DNA of 64,000 nucleotides from Marinifilum sp. D737 (GTDB lineage: Bacteria; Bacteroidota; Bacteroidia; Bacteroidales; Marinifilaceae), in the NCBI RefSeq assembly GCF_026672275.1, contig NZ_JANQCD010000020.1, positions 1-64,000 of the forward strand, read 5' to 3'. A program made the translations under genes and the position numbers. This document shows positions 1 to 9,886 of the stretch, piece by piece. Every line of letters starts with the position of its first letter. Within the stretch, counting starts at the first letter, position 1. The notes beneath the pieces are model-generated. The model ran no database searches. It had not been told where the DNA came from and saw nothing but the letters and a program-made list of their open reading frames with translations.

Positions 1-1
1 G

Positions 2-52
2 AAATTATGGTAGTAAGCATTTTGTACCTTTACATTAATCCCATAGGGACGA
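2..52. repeat. Left 51-bp direct repeat flanking the transposase
   Basis: This stretch recurs at 637-687 with 4 differences over 51 positions. It carries an imperfect hairpin, TCCC-ATA-GGGA, at 39-49. It lies just past the 3' end of the minus-strand transposase gene, so the two copies bracket that gene. Confidence 0.85.
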
Positions 53-58
53 TTTTAT

Positions 59-523
59 TTAACGTTCTATAAAATCAAACATATATTCATCCTGAAATGC
101 TATTTCAAATTTCTCTAACAAACCCAAATACTCTTCTTTGAATGATTTTTTTTGATGATGCTTTTCCTGATCCATTATATATTGAATAACATTATTTCTT
201 TGTGACCTGGAATAAGAAAATGCTCCATACCCTTCCTGCCATGAGAACTTTCCAGGAACAAACTTATTTTCATTAATCCATCTAGAAGAATTTGCTTTCA
301 CATCTCTTATAATATCTGATATGGCAGTACTTGTACTTAGTTCAAAAAAAACATGAACATGATCATTATGACCATTAACGCACAATGAAAATTGATTTTT
401 GCTTTTCAAAATTCCTGACATATACTTGAATAGCTCCTCCCGAAAGCTTTTCTTCAATAAATTCTCTCTTCCCTTCACAGCAAATATTGCATGTATGTTT
501 ATTTGAGAATATGTATTGGCCAT
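59..523 (-). CDS. Single-domain Y1 (HUH) transposase, IS200/IS605 or RAYT type
   Basis: The 154-residue protein is the size of a Y1_Tnp (TnpA-like) domain. The HUH histidine pair is seen as NGHNDHVHVFF at about residues 50-60, and the candidate nucleophilic Tyr lies in the helix NNVIQYIMDQEKHH near residue 115. Enzymes of this family cut and rejoin single-stranded DNA at hairpins. No TnpB or other accessory gene is adjacent. The gene sits between 51-bp direct repeats and beside three short palindromes (554-564, 601-613, 673-685), the arrangement expected of a REP-associated tyrosine transposase or of a small IS200-like element. The frame is intact. Whether the repeats are its substrates is inference. 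Confidence 0.85.
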   Translation of the reverse strand: MANTYSQINIHAIFAVKGRENLLKKSFREELFKYMSGILKSKNQFSLCVNGHNDHVHVFFELSTSTAISDIIRDVKANSSRWINENKFVPGKFSWQEGYGAFSYSRSQRNNVIQYIMDQEKHHQKKSFKEEYLGLLEKFEIAFQDEYMFDFIER

Positions 524-553
524 GTCTGCATTGTTTTGATTATTAAAATGTCA

Positions 554-564
554 CACCTACGGTG
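554..564. repeat. REP-like hairpin CACC-TAC-GGTG
   Basis: Perfect 4-bp stem with a 3-nt loop just upstream of the transposase start. It has the same CC-NNN-GG core as the hairpins at 601-613 and 673-685 but different outer stem bases. Confidence 0.5.
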
Positions 565-600
565 CTTATACCTAAATTTAATTTCTTCTACCATAATCGC

Positions 601-613
601 GTGCCTATGGCAC
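601..613. repeat. REP-like hairpin GTGCC-TAT-GGCAC
   Basis: Perfect 5-bp stem with a 3-nt loop, 37 nt after the previous hairpin. The stem bases differ while pairing is kept, which suggests selection for structure. Confidence 0.55.
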
Positions 614-636
614 TCTATTATTAAGCCCGCCAGGCA

Positions 637-687
637 AAATTATGGTAGTAAGCATTTTATACGTTTACATTAGTCCCACAGGGACGA
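637..687. repeat. Right 51-bp direct repeat with hairpin GTCCC-ACA-GGGAC
   Basis: Second copy of the repeat at 2-52. The hairpin lies at 673-685 and is perfectly paired here (5-bp stem). It sits in the gap between the transposase unit and the carboxyltransferase gene. Confidence 0.85.
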
Positions 688-719
688 CATCACACTATTT
701 TCTATACTTTAATTTAAAA

Positions 720-2327
720 CTACATTCTAAACACTCCAAAATCAGGTTCTCCAAAGTCTTTGTTTAAAGAAGCTGCAATTCCCATTGCCAGAACTTTTCG
801 TGTATCTGTAGGATCAATAATTCCATCATCCCACAGACGAGATGTACTGAAATATGCAGATCCTTCCTCTTCATACTTTTTCAAGATCTTTTCGCGCAGT
901 TTGATTCTTTCTTCCGCATCGAACTCCTTGCCTTGCTTCTTCAGTTGTTGTTCTTTCACCTGTACCAATACACCCGCGGCCTGTTCACCACCCATAACGG
1001 ATATTTTCGCATTAGGCCACATGAACAACAAACGAGGTTCGTAGGCACGACCAGCCATGGCATAATTCCCTGCACCAAACGAACCTCCAACTATCACAGT
1101 AAACTTGGGAACCTGGGCGTTTGCAACTGCATGAACCATTTTGGCACCGTCGCGTGCTATTCCTTTGTGTTCGTATTCTTTACCCACCATAAAACCTGTG
1201 ATATTCTGCAGAAATACCAAAGGGATCTTACGGAAGCTACACAATTCAATAAAGTGAGCTGCTTTTAAAGAAGTTTCTGAAAAAATAATTCCATTGTTAG
1301 CGATAATCCCAACAGGATACCCCATGATTTTAGCAAATCCGGTAACAATAGTGGATGCATATCGCTCCTTAAATTCCTGAAAAGAACTATTATCAACAAT
1401 TCGGGCAATTAATTCTCTTGCGTCAATAGGCTTTTTTAGATCCAATGGAGCCAATCCATACAAATCTTCAACTGGATATTGCGGTTCCTTAAAATCTTCT
1501 CGCTCTAAAGGATATTTTTGCACTTTAGGCATGGATTCGAATATATCTCTACAAATCTGAATGGCATGTCGATCATCTTCTGCCAAATGATCAGCAACAC
1601 CTGAAATGGAGGTATGAATCTCAGCACCTCCCAATTCTTCTGCACTTACTTCTTCACCAGTAGCCGCTTTTACCAAGGGTGGTCCTCCAATAAAAATCGT
1701 TCCTTGTCCTTTCACAATAATGGTTTCATCACTCATGGCAGGAACATAAGCCCCTCCGGCGGTGCACGATCCCATTACAATGGAGATTTGTGGAATCCCT
1801 TTAGCGGACATCTTTGATTGATTGAAGAAAAATCGACCAAAATCATATTTGTCAGGAAACACTTTCGACTGCTCCGGAAGAAACACACCACCGGAATCCA
1901 CCATATAAATACATGGCAAGTGATTTTCCATGGCTACTTCCTGTGCACGAATGTGTTTTTTAATGGTCTCCTTAATGTAGGTACCTCCTTTTACCGTGGC
2001 ATCATTGGCAACAATCACACATTCACGTCCATGAACCACTCCAATCCCGGTTACAATTCCTGCTGATGGGAACTGATTCTCATACTGATCACAAGCAGCC
2101 ATTGCCGACAATTCAAGGAAAGGAGTATTCTTGTCTAAAAGAAGTTCTATTCGGTCACGCACCAACAACTTTCCTCTTTTTAAATGTCTTTCACGAGCTT
2201 TTTCGTCTACTCCATTCATTACAGAATTTAAGCGATCACGATACTCAGTCATCAAGAGATTATAAGACTCTTTATTCTTAATAAAGTCTTCGGATTTGGT
2301 GTTTATTTTTGATTTTATTGTTTTCAA
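720..2327 (-). CDS. Acyl-CoA carboxylase carboxyltransferase subunit (methylcrotonoyl-CoA carboxylase beta-like)
   Basis: The 535-residue protein matches the usual length of biotin-dependent carboxyltransferase beta subunits, which move the carboxyl group from carboxybiotin to an acyl-CoA. Two crotonase-fold halves are visible, each with a glycine-rich oxyanion loop: [17 protein letters not shown] in the N-terminal half and [20 protein letters not shown] in the C-terminal half. The segment [19 protein letters not shown] is typical of the methylcrotonoyl-CoA carboxylase beta group. It is the last gene of the acyl-CoA operon, 52 bp after icmF and separated from it by a palindrome. No biotin carboxylase/BCCP subunit is in the window, so the partner must be encoded elsewhere. 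A propionyl-CoA or geranyl-CoA substrate cannot be excluded. Confidence 0.85.
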   Translation of the reverse strand: MKTIKSKINTKSEDFIKNKESYNLLMTEYRDRLNSVMNGVDEKARERHLKRGKLLVRDRIELLLDKNTPFLELSAMAACDQYENQFPSAGIVTGIGVVHGRECVIVANDATVKGGTYIKETIKKHIRAQEVAMENHLPCIYMVDSGGVFLPEQSKVFPDKYDFGRFFFNQSKMSAKGIPQISIVMGSCTAGGAYVPAMSDETIIVKGQGTIFIGGPPLVKAATGEEVSAEELGGAEIHTSISGVADHLAEDDRHAIQICRDIFESMPKVQKYPLEREDFKEPQYPVEDLYGLAPLDLKKPIDARELIARIVDNSSFQEFKERYASTIVTGFAKIMGYPVGIIANNGIIFSETSLKAAHFIELCSFRKIPLVFLQNITGFMVGKEYEHKGIARDGAKMVHAVANAQVPKFTVIVGGSFGAGNYAMAGRAYEPRLLFMWPNAKISVMGGEQAAGVLVQVKEQQLKKQGKEFDAEERIKLREKILKKYEEEGSAYFSTSRLWDDGIIDPTDTRKVLAMGIAASLNKDFGEPDFGVFRM

Positions 2328-2344
2328 TTTATTATGGATTTATA

Positions 2345-2372
2345 GTAGAGACGCAAAGCCTTGCGTCTCTAC
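2345..2372. repeat. GAGACGC palindromic repeat, copy 1
   Basis: GTAGAGACGCAA, a 4-nt centre, then TTGCGTCTCTAC: a perfect 12-bp stem. It lies between icmF and the carboxyltransferase gene. Related copies are at 6554-6582 and 41392-41419. It may act as a processing or attenuation site within the operon. Confidence 0.8.
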
Positions 2373-2379
2373 CAATAAT

Positions 2380-5300
2380 TTACATATTACGTCTATATTG
2401 GCCGCCTACTTCGTACAAGGCATTGGTAATTTGTCCCAATGTACAATACTTACAAACCTCCATTAACTCAGCAAAAATGTTCTCATTCCTTAAAGCAGTC
2501 TCTTTTAACTTCCTCAAGGCTATATCTGCTTGTTCCTTATGATTCTTCTGAACCATTTCTTTGTACCTTACCTGATTTTCTTTCTCTGATTCATCGGAGC
2601 GAATTACTTCTTTCGGTTGAACCGTTGGAGAACCCAAAGAACTTAAGAAGGTATTCACACCAATAATTGGTAGCTTTCCATTGTGCTTCAAGCTCTCATA
2701 ATGCAAGGATTCCGATTGAATTTTACTACGCTGATACATGGTTTCCATGGCACCCAAAACCCCACCTCGCTCGGTAAGTCTATCAAATTCCATCATTACT
2801 GCCTCTTCAACCAGTTCTGTTAACTCATCGATAATAAATGCTCCCTGCAATGGATTTTGATTCTTCGCCAATCCCAATTCGTTATTAATAATCAACTGAA
2901 TGGCCATTGCCCTGCGAACCGATTCTTCAGTTGGTGTGGTTATTGCCTCATCGTAAGCATTGGTATGAAGTGAATTGCAATTGTCGTAAATTCCTGTAAG
3001 CGCTTGTAAAGTCGTACGAATATCGTTGAACTCTATTTCCTGCGCATGTAGTGATCTTCCCGAAGTTTGAATGTGATATTTCAATTTTTGAGAACGCTTG
3101 TTTGCCTTGTACAAATACTTCATGGCTTTGGCCCAGATGATTCGAGCTACACGACCAATTACGGTATACTCCGGATCCATTCCGTTAGAGAAGAAGAAAG
3201 ACAAGTTAGGTGCGAAATCATCTACATTCATTCCTCTCGAAATGTAGTATTCAACCAAGGTAAAACCGTTTGCCAATGTAAATGCCAACTGACTAATCGG
3301 ATTGGCTCCTGCTTCCGCAATGTGATATCCTGATATAGAAACCGAGTAGAAATTCCTTACCAGATTCTGGATAAAATATTCCTGAATATCTCCCATCATC
3401 TTCAAAGCAAAATCAATTGAGAATATGCAAGTATTCTGTGCCTGATCTTCCTTCAACATATCTGCTTGTACTGTACCTCGAACCCTACAAATTGTTTCGG
3501 ATTTTATCTTTTCATAAACTTCATTTGGAAGCACCTGATCACCTGTTACACCAAGCAACATCAATCCCAATCCATTATTTCCTTCTGGTAAATCTCCGAT
3601 GTATTGTACCCTCTCCTTTTCCTTATAGATTTCCTGAATTTTGGTCTCAATTTCATCTTCCAACCCATTTTCATGAATGTATTTCTCACATTGCTGATCA
3701 ATGGCAACATTCATAAAATATCCGACTAACATTGGGGCCGGACCATTAATTGTCATGGATACCGATGTTTTGGGATCTACCAGATCAAATCCGGAATAGA
3801 GTTTTTTGGCATCATCCAAAGAAGCAATTGAAACACCTGAGTTTCCAACTTTTCCATATATATCGGGACGAACATCTGGATCAGCCCCATATAAGGTTAC
3901 CGAATCAAATGCCGTTGACAATCGAACCGCAGGTTGTCCCATTGCCAAATAATGGAATCTTTTATTGGTACGTTCAGGAGCACCTTCTCCTGCAAACATT
4001 CTGGTTGGATCTTCTCCCTCTCTTTTAAACGGAAATACACCCGCTGCATATGGAAATTCTCCTGGTACATTCTCTTTCAAAGACCATTTTACAATATCTC
4101 CCCAGCTTTTATAGTCAGGCAAAACAATCTTTGGTATTCTATTGTGAGATAAGGTTTCGGTGTGTGTATCCACACAAATTTCCTTTCCTCTCACTTCATA
4201 TTTGAAAATATCCTCCTTGTATCTTTTTACTTTTTCCTTCCACCCCTCAACAATATCCTTATGCTTGAAATCCGTTGAAAGTTTGGTAAACTCCTTCTCA
4301 ATTGACCTTTGGGCAATTTCATCATCTACCAAATCAGAAGACTTTCTTAAAGCATACAACTGATCCGCTATTTCAGCCTGATCTTCCACTTTTCGATTGT
4401 ATTTTCGAACTGTTTCTGAAATATCAGATAAGTAACGAACCCTTGAAGGAGGGACGATCTCAATCTTCTTGCTTGCCTCTAACAATGGTTTTCCGTTGAT
4501 CTCAAACTGCTTCACTCCTTGTTTACCAAGGAAGTTAATTAAAGCATGGTACAAATCATTTACACCATGATCATTAAATTGAGAAGCAACCGTTCCGAAT
4601 ACAGGCATTTCTTCAGGATCCTGATCAAAAAGCATGTGATTGCGTTGATATTGCTTTTTTACATCTCTTAATGCATCCTGAGCCCCTTGTTTATCGAATT
4701 TATTGATGGCAACCAAATCGGCAAAATCAAGCATATCAATTTTTTCCAATTGAGTTGCTGCTCCAAATTCGGGAGTCATCACATAAAGTTTCACATCGCT
4801 GTAATCCACAATTTCGGTGTCCGATTGCCCGATACCAGAACTTTCCAAAAAGATACAGTCAAAATTAGCCGCTTTCATAATCATCAAGGCATCATCTACA
4901 TGCTTTGACAAAGCTAAATTTGCCCTTCTTGTTGCCAATGACCTCAAATAGACATTGGAGTTATGAATGGCATTCATTCTGATTCTATCTCCTAATAATG
5001 CTCCTCCACTTTTCTTTCGGGATGGATCGACAGATAGAATGGCCAATTTCAAATTTGGATAATCGATCTGAAATCTACGAATCAATTCATCTGTTAGAGA
5101 TGATTTTCCTGCTCCTCCTGTCCCTGTTATTCCAATTACCGGAGTATGATTAACTTTAACATGATTCTTTAACTTCAAATACAGATCAGATCCCTGAATT
5201 TCATCATGTTCCGCCAAACTTATTAGCCTTGCTAAAGTATTAATATCAGCAAATGAAATCTCTTCTATTTTAGGTAATTCAATCTTACTCAATTCATAAT

Positions 5301-5730
5301 CCGACTGCTCCAAAACTTCATTAATCATCCCTTGTAAACCAAGGTTTCTGCCATCATCAGGAGAATATAGGCCTGCAATACCATAGGCTTGCAACTCCTT
5401 AATTTCTTCTGGCAAAATTACACCGCCACCACCTCCAAAAATCTGGATATGACCTGCATTTTTCTCCTGCAATAAATCATACATGTACTTGAAAAACTCA
5501 ATATGCCCTCCTTGATAAGAGCTGATTGCAATGGCCTGAGCATCTTCCTGTATGGCACAATCAACAATCTCTTCGGCAGAGCGATTGTGCCCAAGGTGAA
5601 TGACCTCAGCACCAGAAGCCTGAATAATTCTGCGCATGATGTTTATTGAGGCATCATGACCATCAAATAATGATGTAGCAGTTACTATTCTTACAGCATT
5701 TTTCAGTTTGTATGTGGCAGGTGTGTTCAT
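2380..5730 (-). CDS. icmF: Fused isobutyryl-CoA mutase IcmF
   Basis: The 1116-residue protein has the full IcmF layout: an N-terminal B12-binding domain, a MeaI-type GTPase chaperone and a C-terminal radical acyl-CoA mutase barrel. DGHDAS at residues 23-28 supplies the cobalt-ligating His25. The GTPase P-loop [11 protein letters not shown] spans 200-210. The mutase part contains [20 protein letters not shown], which is typical of isobutyryl-CoA rather than methylmalonyl-CoA mutase. The enzyme interconverts isobutyryl-CoA and n-butyryl-CoA with adenosylcobalamin while the G-domain manages cofactor loading. It lies 12 bp after the CCG-protein gene in a beta-oxidation operon, which fits feeding valine-derived or imported isobutyryl-CoA into butyryl-CoA oxidation. 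Some IcmF proteins also act on isovaleryl or pivalyl-CoA. No cobalamin riboswitch was recognised upstream. Confidence 0.95.
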   Translation of the reverse strand: MNTPATYKLKNAVRIVTATSLFDGHDASINIMRRIIQASGAEVIHLGHNRSAEEIVDCAIQEDAQAIAISSYQGGHIEFFKYMYDLLQEKNAGHIQIFGGGGGVILPEEIKELQAYGIAGLYSPDDGRNLGLQGMINEVLEQSDYELSKIELPKIEEISFADINTLARLISLAEHDEIQGSDLYLKLKNHVKVNHTPVIGITGTGGAGKSSLTDELIRRFQIDYPNLKLAILSVDPSRKKSGGALLGDRIRMNAIHNSNVYLRSLATRRANLALSKHVDDALMIMKAANFDCIFLESSGIGQSDTEIVDYSDVKLYVMTPEFGAATQLEKIDMLDFADLVAINKFDKQGAQDALRDVKKQYQRNHMLFDQDPEEMPVFGTVASQFNDHGVNDLYHALINFLGKQGVKQFEINGKPLLEASKKIEIVPPSRVRYLSDISETVRKYNRKVEDQAEIADQLYALRKSSDLVDDEIAQRSIEKEFTKLSTDFKHKDIVEGWKEKVKRYKEDIFKYEVRGKEICVDTHTETLSHNRIPKIVLPDYKSWGDIVKWSLKENVPGEFPYAAGVFPFKREGEDPTRMFAGEGAPERTNKRFHYLAMGQPAVRLSTAFDSVTLYGADPDVRPDIYGKVGNSGVSIASLDDAKKLYSGFDLVDPKTSVSMTINGPAPMLVGYFMNVAIDQQCEKYIHENGLEDEIETKIQEIYKEKERVQYIGDLPEGNNGLGLMLLGVTGDQVLPNEVYEKIKSETICRVRGTVQADMLKEDQAQNTCIFSIDFALKMMGDIQEYFIQNLVRNFYSVSISGYHIAEAGANPISQLAFTLANGFTLVEYYISRGMNVDDFAPNLSFFFSNGMDPEYTVIGRVARIIWAKAMKYLYKANKRSQKLKYHIQTSGRSLHAQEIEFNDIRTTLQALTGIYDNCNSLHTNAYDEAITTPTEESVRRAMAIQLIINNELGLAKNQNPLQGAFIIDELTELVEEAVMMEFDRLTERGGVLGAMETMYQRSKIQSESLHYESLKHNGKLPIIGVNTFLSSLGSPTVQPKEVIRSDESEKENQVRYKEMVQKNHKEQADIALRKLKETALRNENIFAELMEVCKYCTLGQITNALYEVGGQYRRNM

Positions 5731-5742
5731 GATACTTAATTT

Positions 5743-6537
5743 CTACAATTCAAGTGCTTTCTCTATAATTTCAGCAACATCTAAATTCTGAAGCTCAGAT
5801 TCCTTATTTTTTAATTTGATACCATCAGTCAACATGGTCATGCAGAACGGACAGGCCGAAGCCACCTTATCCACTTTTCTTTCTATAATTTCCTCTGTTC
5901 GTTCAATGTTTACCTCCTTATTTCCCTTTTCAGCCTCCTTAAACATCTGTGCTCCACCAGCACCACAACACAATCCGAAACTTCTGGATCTCTTCAATTC
6001 TTTCACATCACCAAACACAGCCTTTACCACATTTCTAGGTGCGTCATAAATCTTATTTCCTCTTCCCAAATAACAAGGGTCGTGATAGGTAATCGATTCT
6101 CCTTTGAATGGATTATTTTCAAGCTTCAACTTACCATCCTGAATCATTTCATCCAAGAACTCGGTATAGTTGATCACATTGTAATTTCCACCCAATTCCG
6201 GATACTCATTCTTGAGTGTGTTGTAACAGTGAGGACAAGTACAAATGATTTTATCCACCTCATAAGCATTCAAAACCTCAATATTTTGCATGGCTTGCAT
6301 TTGGAAAAGCATCTCATTGCCAGCCCGTTTAGCAGCATCGCCCGTACAACTTTCTTCTTTCCCAAGAACAGCATAGCTAAGCTCAAGATGATTTAAGATT
6401 TTGGCAAATGCACGTGCCACCTTTTGATATCTATCATCAAAAGCTCCTGCACATCCAACCCAGTATAGGTATTCCGGTTTTTCGCCTTTTGCCGCCAAGT
6501 CGGCCATTACCGGTACATGTAGTTTTTTATCTGTCAT
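5743..6537 (-). CDS. CCG-domain Fe-S oxidoreductase, HdrD-like half of an Etf:menaquinone oxidoreductase
   Basis: The 264-residue soluble protein carries two cysteine-rich CCG-type modules. The first is VGCAGAF, then ESCTGDAAKRAGNE, then CTCPHCYNTL. The second is YHDPCYLGRG, then LCCGAGG, then ACPFCMTML. Such modules bind [4Fe-4S] clusters in heterodisulfide-reductase-like proteins. The ESCTGD variant of the first module is typical of Fe-S oxidoreductases found beside Etf genes. Its direct neighbours are the membrane cytochrome-b/Fe-S protein and EtfAB, so the two proteins probably form a split EMO-type complex that moves Etf electrons to menaquinone. No signal peptide is seen, so it should act on the cytoplasmic side of the membrane. 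The partner assignment is inference from gene order. Confidence 0.8.
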   Translation of the reverse strand: MTDKKLHVPVMADLAAKGEKPEYLYWVGCAGAFDDRYQKVARAFAKILNHLELSYAVLGKEESCTGDAAKRAGNEMLFQMQAMQNIEVLNAYEVDKIICTCPHCYNTLKNEYPELGGNYNVINYTEFLDEMIQDGKLKLENNPFKGESITYHDPCYLGRGNKIYDAPRNVVKAVFGDVKELKRSRSFGLCCGAGGAQMFKEAEKGNKEVNIERTEEIIERKVDKVASACPFCMTMLTDGIKLKNKESELQNLDVAEIIEKALEL

Positions 6538-6553
6538 TTAATATATTTTTTTT

Positions 6554-6582
6554 GTTAGAGACGCAAGGCCTTGCTTCTCTAC
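6554..6582. repeat. GAGACGC palindromic repeat, copy 2
   Basis: TAGAGACGCAAGGCCTTGCT followed by TCTCTAC with one stem mismatch. It sits between the CCG protein and the membrane Fe-S protein genes. Confidence 0.75.
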
Positions 6583-6603
6583 AGTAATATCATTGAATAT
6601 TTT

Positions 6604-7866
6604 CTAACCTTCTGTCCATTTCAGGCGATCTTCAGGTGAAAATTGCCATGGTGCACCATTGTTTTCGATATTGGTAAACATGGTATTCAATTCTGCAGGT
6701 GCTGCTGCTTCTTCCATCACCAGGTACCTTCTCATATCCATAATTAAATTTGGATGACTGATATCAATTGGACATTCCTGGGCACATGCATTACAAGTTG
6801 TACAAGCCCAAAGTTCCTCTTCGGTAATGTAATCTCTCAACAAGGACTTGCCGTCATCTTCTCCTTTAATGGCAATCGGTCCTTTTTCATCCATTCGCTT
6901 TCGCAAATCCACAAATATCTTTCGAGGAGATAATAGTTTTCCTGTGATATTGGCAGGACAAACATCCGTACAACGGCCACATTGTGTACAAGCCAGAGAA
7001 TCCATATAGTTTTTCCAGCTTACATCCTCTACATCCTTTACACCAAACCTTGCTACTTCTTCACTTTCATCATAAGCCGCTTCGGGATCTAACATCAACT
7101 TAACTTCTTTTGTAATGCTTTCCAGATTTGGATATTTGGTAAGTGGCTCCAGATTGGCGAGAAATACATTAGGGACTGACAGAAATACATGAAAATGCTT
7201 GGAGTATGGAAGATAGTTTGCAAATACAAAAATCAGTAAAATGTGTATCCACCAACCAGGTTCCTGCAACCATCCTAAATCCAAATTAACCAAGTTTACA
7301 ATTGCTGCTGATACGGGATATACTCCTTCATATCCAATGGGATGATTACTAATGTATCCAACATTAAAAGCCAATAAGGAAAGCATTAGCAAACCGATAA
7401 AAGACAAGGCAATTTGAGCATCCCAATAAGATTTGGACGACATCTCAACCCCTGTAAATCGCTTAATCCGAAGAATGCTTCTTCTTAAACTAAAAGCCTT
7501 TATAAAGACAATAATTAGCAATGCAAACACATCACCCGAGGCCATTACAAAATCATAAAACCAGCCGGTAAAAGCAAATGATCGCTCCAATCCAAACACT
7601 CCATCAATCACAATCTCAATACTTCCCAGAGTAATTACCAGAAATCCCCAAAACACCAGGGCATGCATTAAACCAATTACAGGCTTTCTGAAGATTTTGG
7701 TCTGCCCAAAAGCCACATCCATGGTATGAGAAATTCTGGCTCCAATGTTTTTGATCGGATACGATGACTTAGTCAGTTTAAAGAAAGCCCATAATCGTTT
7801 CACCGACCAGGCAAAAACACCCAAGCTTATTGCCAATGAAATAATGAAGAGGATCTGTTTTGTCAT
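6604..7866 (-). CDS. Membrane cytochrome-b-like/Fe-S protein (HdrE/DsrM-HdrC-like), EMO membrane subunit
   Basis: In this 420-residue protein the first about 240 residues hold five or six membrane helices, for example ILFIISLAISLGVFAWSV and ALVFWGFLVITLG, with His residues that could ligate heme b. The C-terminal part has two [4Fe-4S] motifs, CTQCGRCTDVCP and CTTCNACAQECP, as in HdrC. Together with the downstream CCG protein it reconstructs the parts of the EtfAB:menaquinone oxidoreductase (EMO), which oxidises Etf and reduces menaquinone during acyl-CoA oxidation. EMO is often one fused polypeptide; here the functions are on two genes 66 bp apart. The operon position directly after etfA supports this role. 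Heme content and quinone site are inferred, not visible. Confidence 0.82.
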   Translation of the reverse strand: MTKQILFIISLAISLGVFAWSVKRLWAFFKLTKSSYPIKNIGARISHTMDVAFGQTKIFRKPVIGLMHALVFWGFLVITLGSIEIVIDGVFGLERSFAFTGWFYDFVMASGDVFALLIIVFIKAFSLRRSILRIKRFTGVEMSSKSYWDAQIALSFIGLLMLSLLAFNVGYISNHPIGYEGVYPVSAAIVNLVNLDLGWLQEPGWWIHILLIFVFANYLPYSKHFHVFLSVPNVFLANLEPLTKYPNLESITKEVKLMLDPEAAYDESEEVARFGVKDVEDVSWKNYMDSLACTQCGRCTDVCPANITGKLLSPRKIFVDLRKRMDEKGPIAIKGEDDGKSLLRDYITEEELWACTTCNACAQECPIDISHPNLIMDMRRYLVMEEAAAPAELNTMFTNIENNGAPWQFSPEDRLKWTEG

Positions 7867-8002
7867 GTTTTTAAGATTTATGGTATTCTGTTATATTTTT
7901 TCACTTTGTATTACAATTCCTCTACAGTTTAAGAAGAATCGAGCTACAAGCTTCAAGTCACAAGCTTTGTTGATACTTAAAGCTTGCTACCTGATACTAC
8001 TT

Positions 8003-8971
8003 TCATGATTTAGAATTCCTAAAAGCCTCCGTTAATCTTGGTAATACATCCATCACATCTCCAACAATACCATAATCGGCCACACTGAATATTGGTGCCT
8101 CAGGATCTGTATTAATCGCAACAATGCACTTGCTTCTGCTAATACCAGCAACATGCTGAATTGCACCAGATATACCTGCAGCGATATACAAGTTTGGAGC
8201 AATCACTTTTCCTGTTTGACCAACATGCTCTTCATGTCCGCGCCATCCTTCATCAGAAACCGGACGAGAACAAGCAGTTGCAGCTCCTAGTACCTCTGCC
8301 AACTCTTCCACTGGTGCCCAATTTTCAGGACTACGCATTCCTCTTCCTGCAGAAACTACTACATCTGCATCAGATAAAATTACTTTATCCTTTTGCTCTT
8401 CTTCTTCTACAATCTTTACTTTAAACAAGTTTGTATCAATATCTACAGCAAACTCTTCAATAGTGATATCACAAGGATTTTCTACCAAGCCAAAACAGTT
8501 TTTCGCAATGGTAAGTATCTTTTTATCAGATTTGATTTGAACATGTCCAAATGCTTTTCCTGAGAAAACTCTTTTCTTCACTACAAATGGATCAAGAGAA
8601 ACAGGCAACTCTTGAACAGCAGCTACAAGTCCTGCTTTTAATTTAACCGATACCCTGGGAGCTATTGCTTTTCCACTGTTGTTATCAGACAAAACAATTG
8701 CCTCAGCTCCCACAGACTCTGCTGCTTTTGCAACAATATCTGCGTAAGCTCTACTCGTTAAAGTATTCAATTTCGGATCACTAACAGTGAGAACTTTATC
8801 TGCACCATAGTTCCCTAATAATTTTAATTCTTCTTCGGCAAGCTCTCCAATAGAAAGCACTACCATATTTGTATTTAGCTGATTCGCTAAAGCTTTTGTA
8901 TATGAAACCAATTCAAAGGAGGAATTCTTAAATTTCCCATTCCAATTCTTGGCAAATGCAATTACAGACAT
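8003..8971 (-). CDS. etfA: Electron transfer flavoprotein alpha subunit
   Basis: The 322-residue protein has the usual EtfA length. The C-terminal FAD-binding region is clear: SAGRGM, then EEHVGQTGKVIAPNLYIAAG, ISGAIQHVAGI, and the closing INTDPEAPIFSVADYGIVGD. EtfA binds FAD and, with EtfB, accepts electrons from acyl-CoA dehydrogenase. The gene follows etfB by 97 bp and precedes the membrane electron-acceptor genes, so electrons most likely go to menaquinone. Whether this Etf bifurcates (second FAD in EtfB) cannot be settled by eye. The adjacent EMO-like pair argues for a simple respiratory role. The 136-bp gap on the 3' side contains short AAGCTT-rich repeat debris (about 7940-7990). Confidence 0.93.
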   Translation of the reverse strand: MSVIAFAKNWNGKFKNSSFELVSYTKALANQLNTNMVVLSIGELAEEELKLLGNYGADKVLTVSDPKLNTLTSRAYADIVAKAAESVGAEAIVLSDNNSGKAIAPRVSVKLKAGLVAAVQELPVSLDPFVVKKRVFSGKAFGHVQIKSDKKILTIAKNCFGLVENPCDITIEEFAVDIDTNLFKVKIVEEEEQKDKVILSDADVVVSAGRGMRSPENWAPVEELAEVLGAATACSRPVSDEGWRGHEEHVGQTGKVIAPNLYIAAGISGAIQHVAGISRSKCIVAINTDPEAPIFSVADYGIVGDVMDVLPRLTEAFRNSKS

Positions 8972-9068
8972 AGGCTAAGTTTTAAATGTTATTACTTAGT
9001 TTTAGATTTGAGAAAGAGACATTTGTTTAAAATCAATGCAGTCATTCTCACACCTACTTCTTTTTTTA

Positions 9069-9818
9069 TTAAAGCACTTTTGCTTCATTCTTTAACAGAT
9101 CAACCAGTTGTTCTGCCGATTCTGAATCAATCATTTTACATGCACCTTTTTCCTGTGGCAATTCAAACTTTATCGACTCAGTTAACACTTCCAGTTCGGC
9201 AGCTGGTTTAACTTCCAGAGGTTTCTTACGTGCCATCATGATTCCACGCATAGATGGAATTCTAGGTTCCATTGCGATTCCCTTTTGAACAACCGCTACA
9301 AATGGAGTTTCAGTTTTTAGTACCTGCTTTCCACCTGGAATTGCACGATTCACCTGAATATCATCATCATCCAGGTTAACTGATGTAACAGATGAGATTC
9401 CCGGATAATCCATAAACTCAGCAATCATAGCTCCAACAGAGGATCCATTGTAATCGCTCGATTCAATACCACTAAAAATGATATCAAATGGGTTCTCCTT
9501 TAAATATTCTGCAATTTGCCCCGCTACATGATAAGCATCTGCAGGACATGCATCAATTCTTACTGCTTTGTCGGCACCAATGGCAAGAGCCTTTCTAAGA
9601 GTAGCATCAGCACTTGCACCACCAACATGAATTACACATATTTCATTCACTGAATTACCAGCATCTTCCTTTAATTCCATGGCACGAGTCAATGCCAACT
9701 CATCCCAGGGATTAATGATCCACTGCACACCAGAGTCATCAAACAGGCTGTCTCCCTCTTTAAATTTAACTTTGGTGGTTGTATCTGGAACATTACTTAT
9801 ACATACTAATATTTTCAT
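9069..9818 (-). CDS. etfB: Electron transfer flavoprotein beta subunit
   Basis: The 249-residue protein is typical of EtfB: N-terminal MKILVCISNVPDTTTKVKF, the central GIESSDYNGSSVGAMIAEF segment of the nucleotide-binding fold, and the GIMMARKKPLEV element near residue 200 that EtfB proteins use to contact dehydrogenases. It forms a heterodimer with the downstream EtfA and shuttles electrons from the acyl-CoA dehydrogenase encoded immediately upstream (68 bp gap) to the membrane acceptor. The start ATG is supported by the strict MKI start common in this family. Confidence 0.92.
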   Translation of the reverse strand: MKILVCISNVPDTTTKVKFKEGDSLFDDSGVQWIINPWDELALTRAMELKEDAGNSVNEICVIHVGGASADATLRKALAIGADKAVRIDACPADAYHVAGQIAEYLKENPFDIIFSGIESSDYNGSSVGAMIAEFMDYPGISSVTSVNLDDDDIQVNRAIPGGKQVLKTETPFVAVVQKGIAMEPRIPSMRGIMMARKKPLEVKPAAELEVLTESIKFELPQEKGACKMIDSESAEQLVDLLKNEAKVL

Positions 9819-9886
9819 AAGCGATCTTTTTTATATATGATATAAGAGAAATAGAAGATTCCTTTCTCTTTTATTTTTTCAAATTT

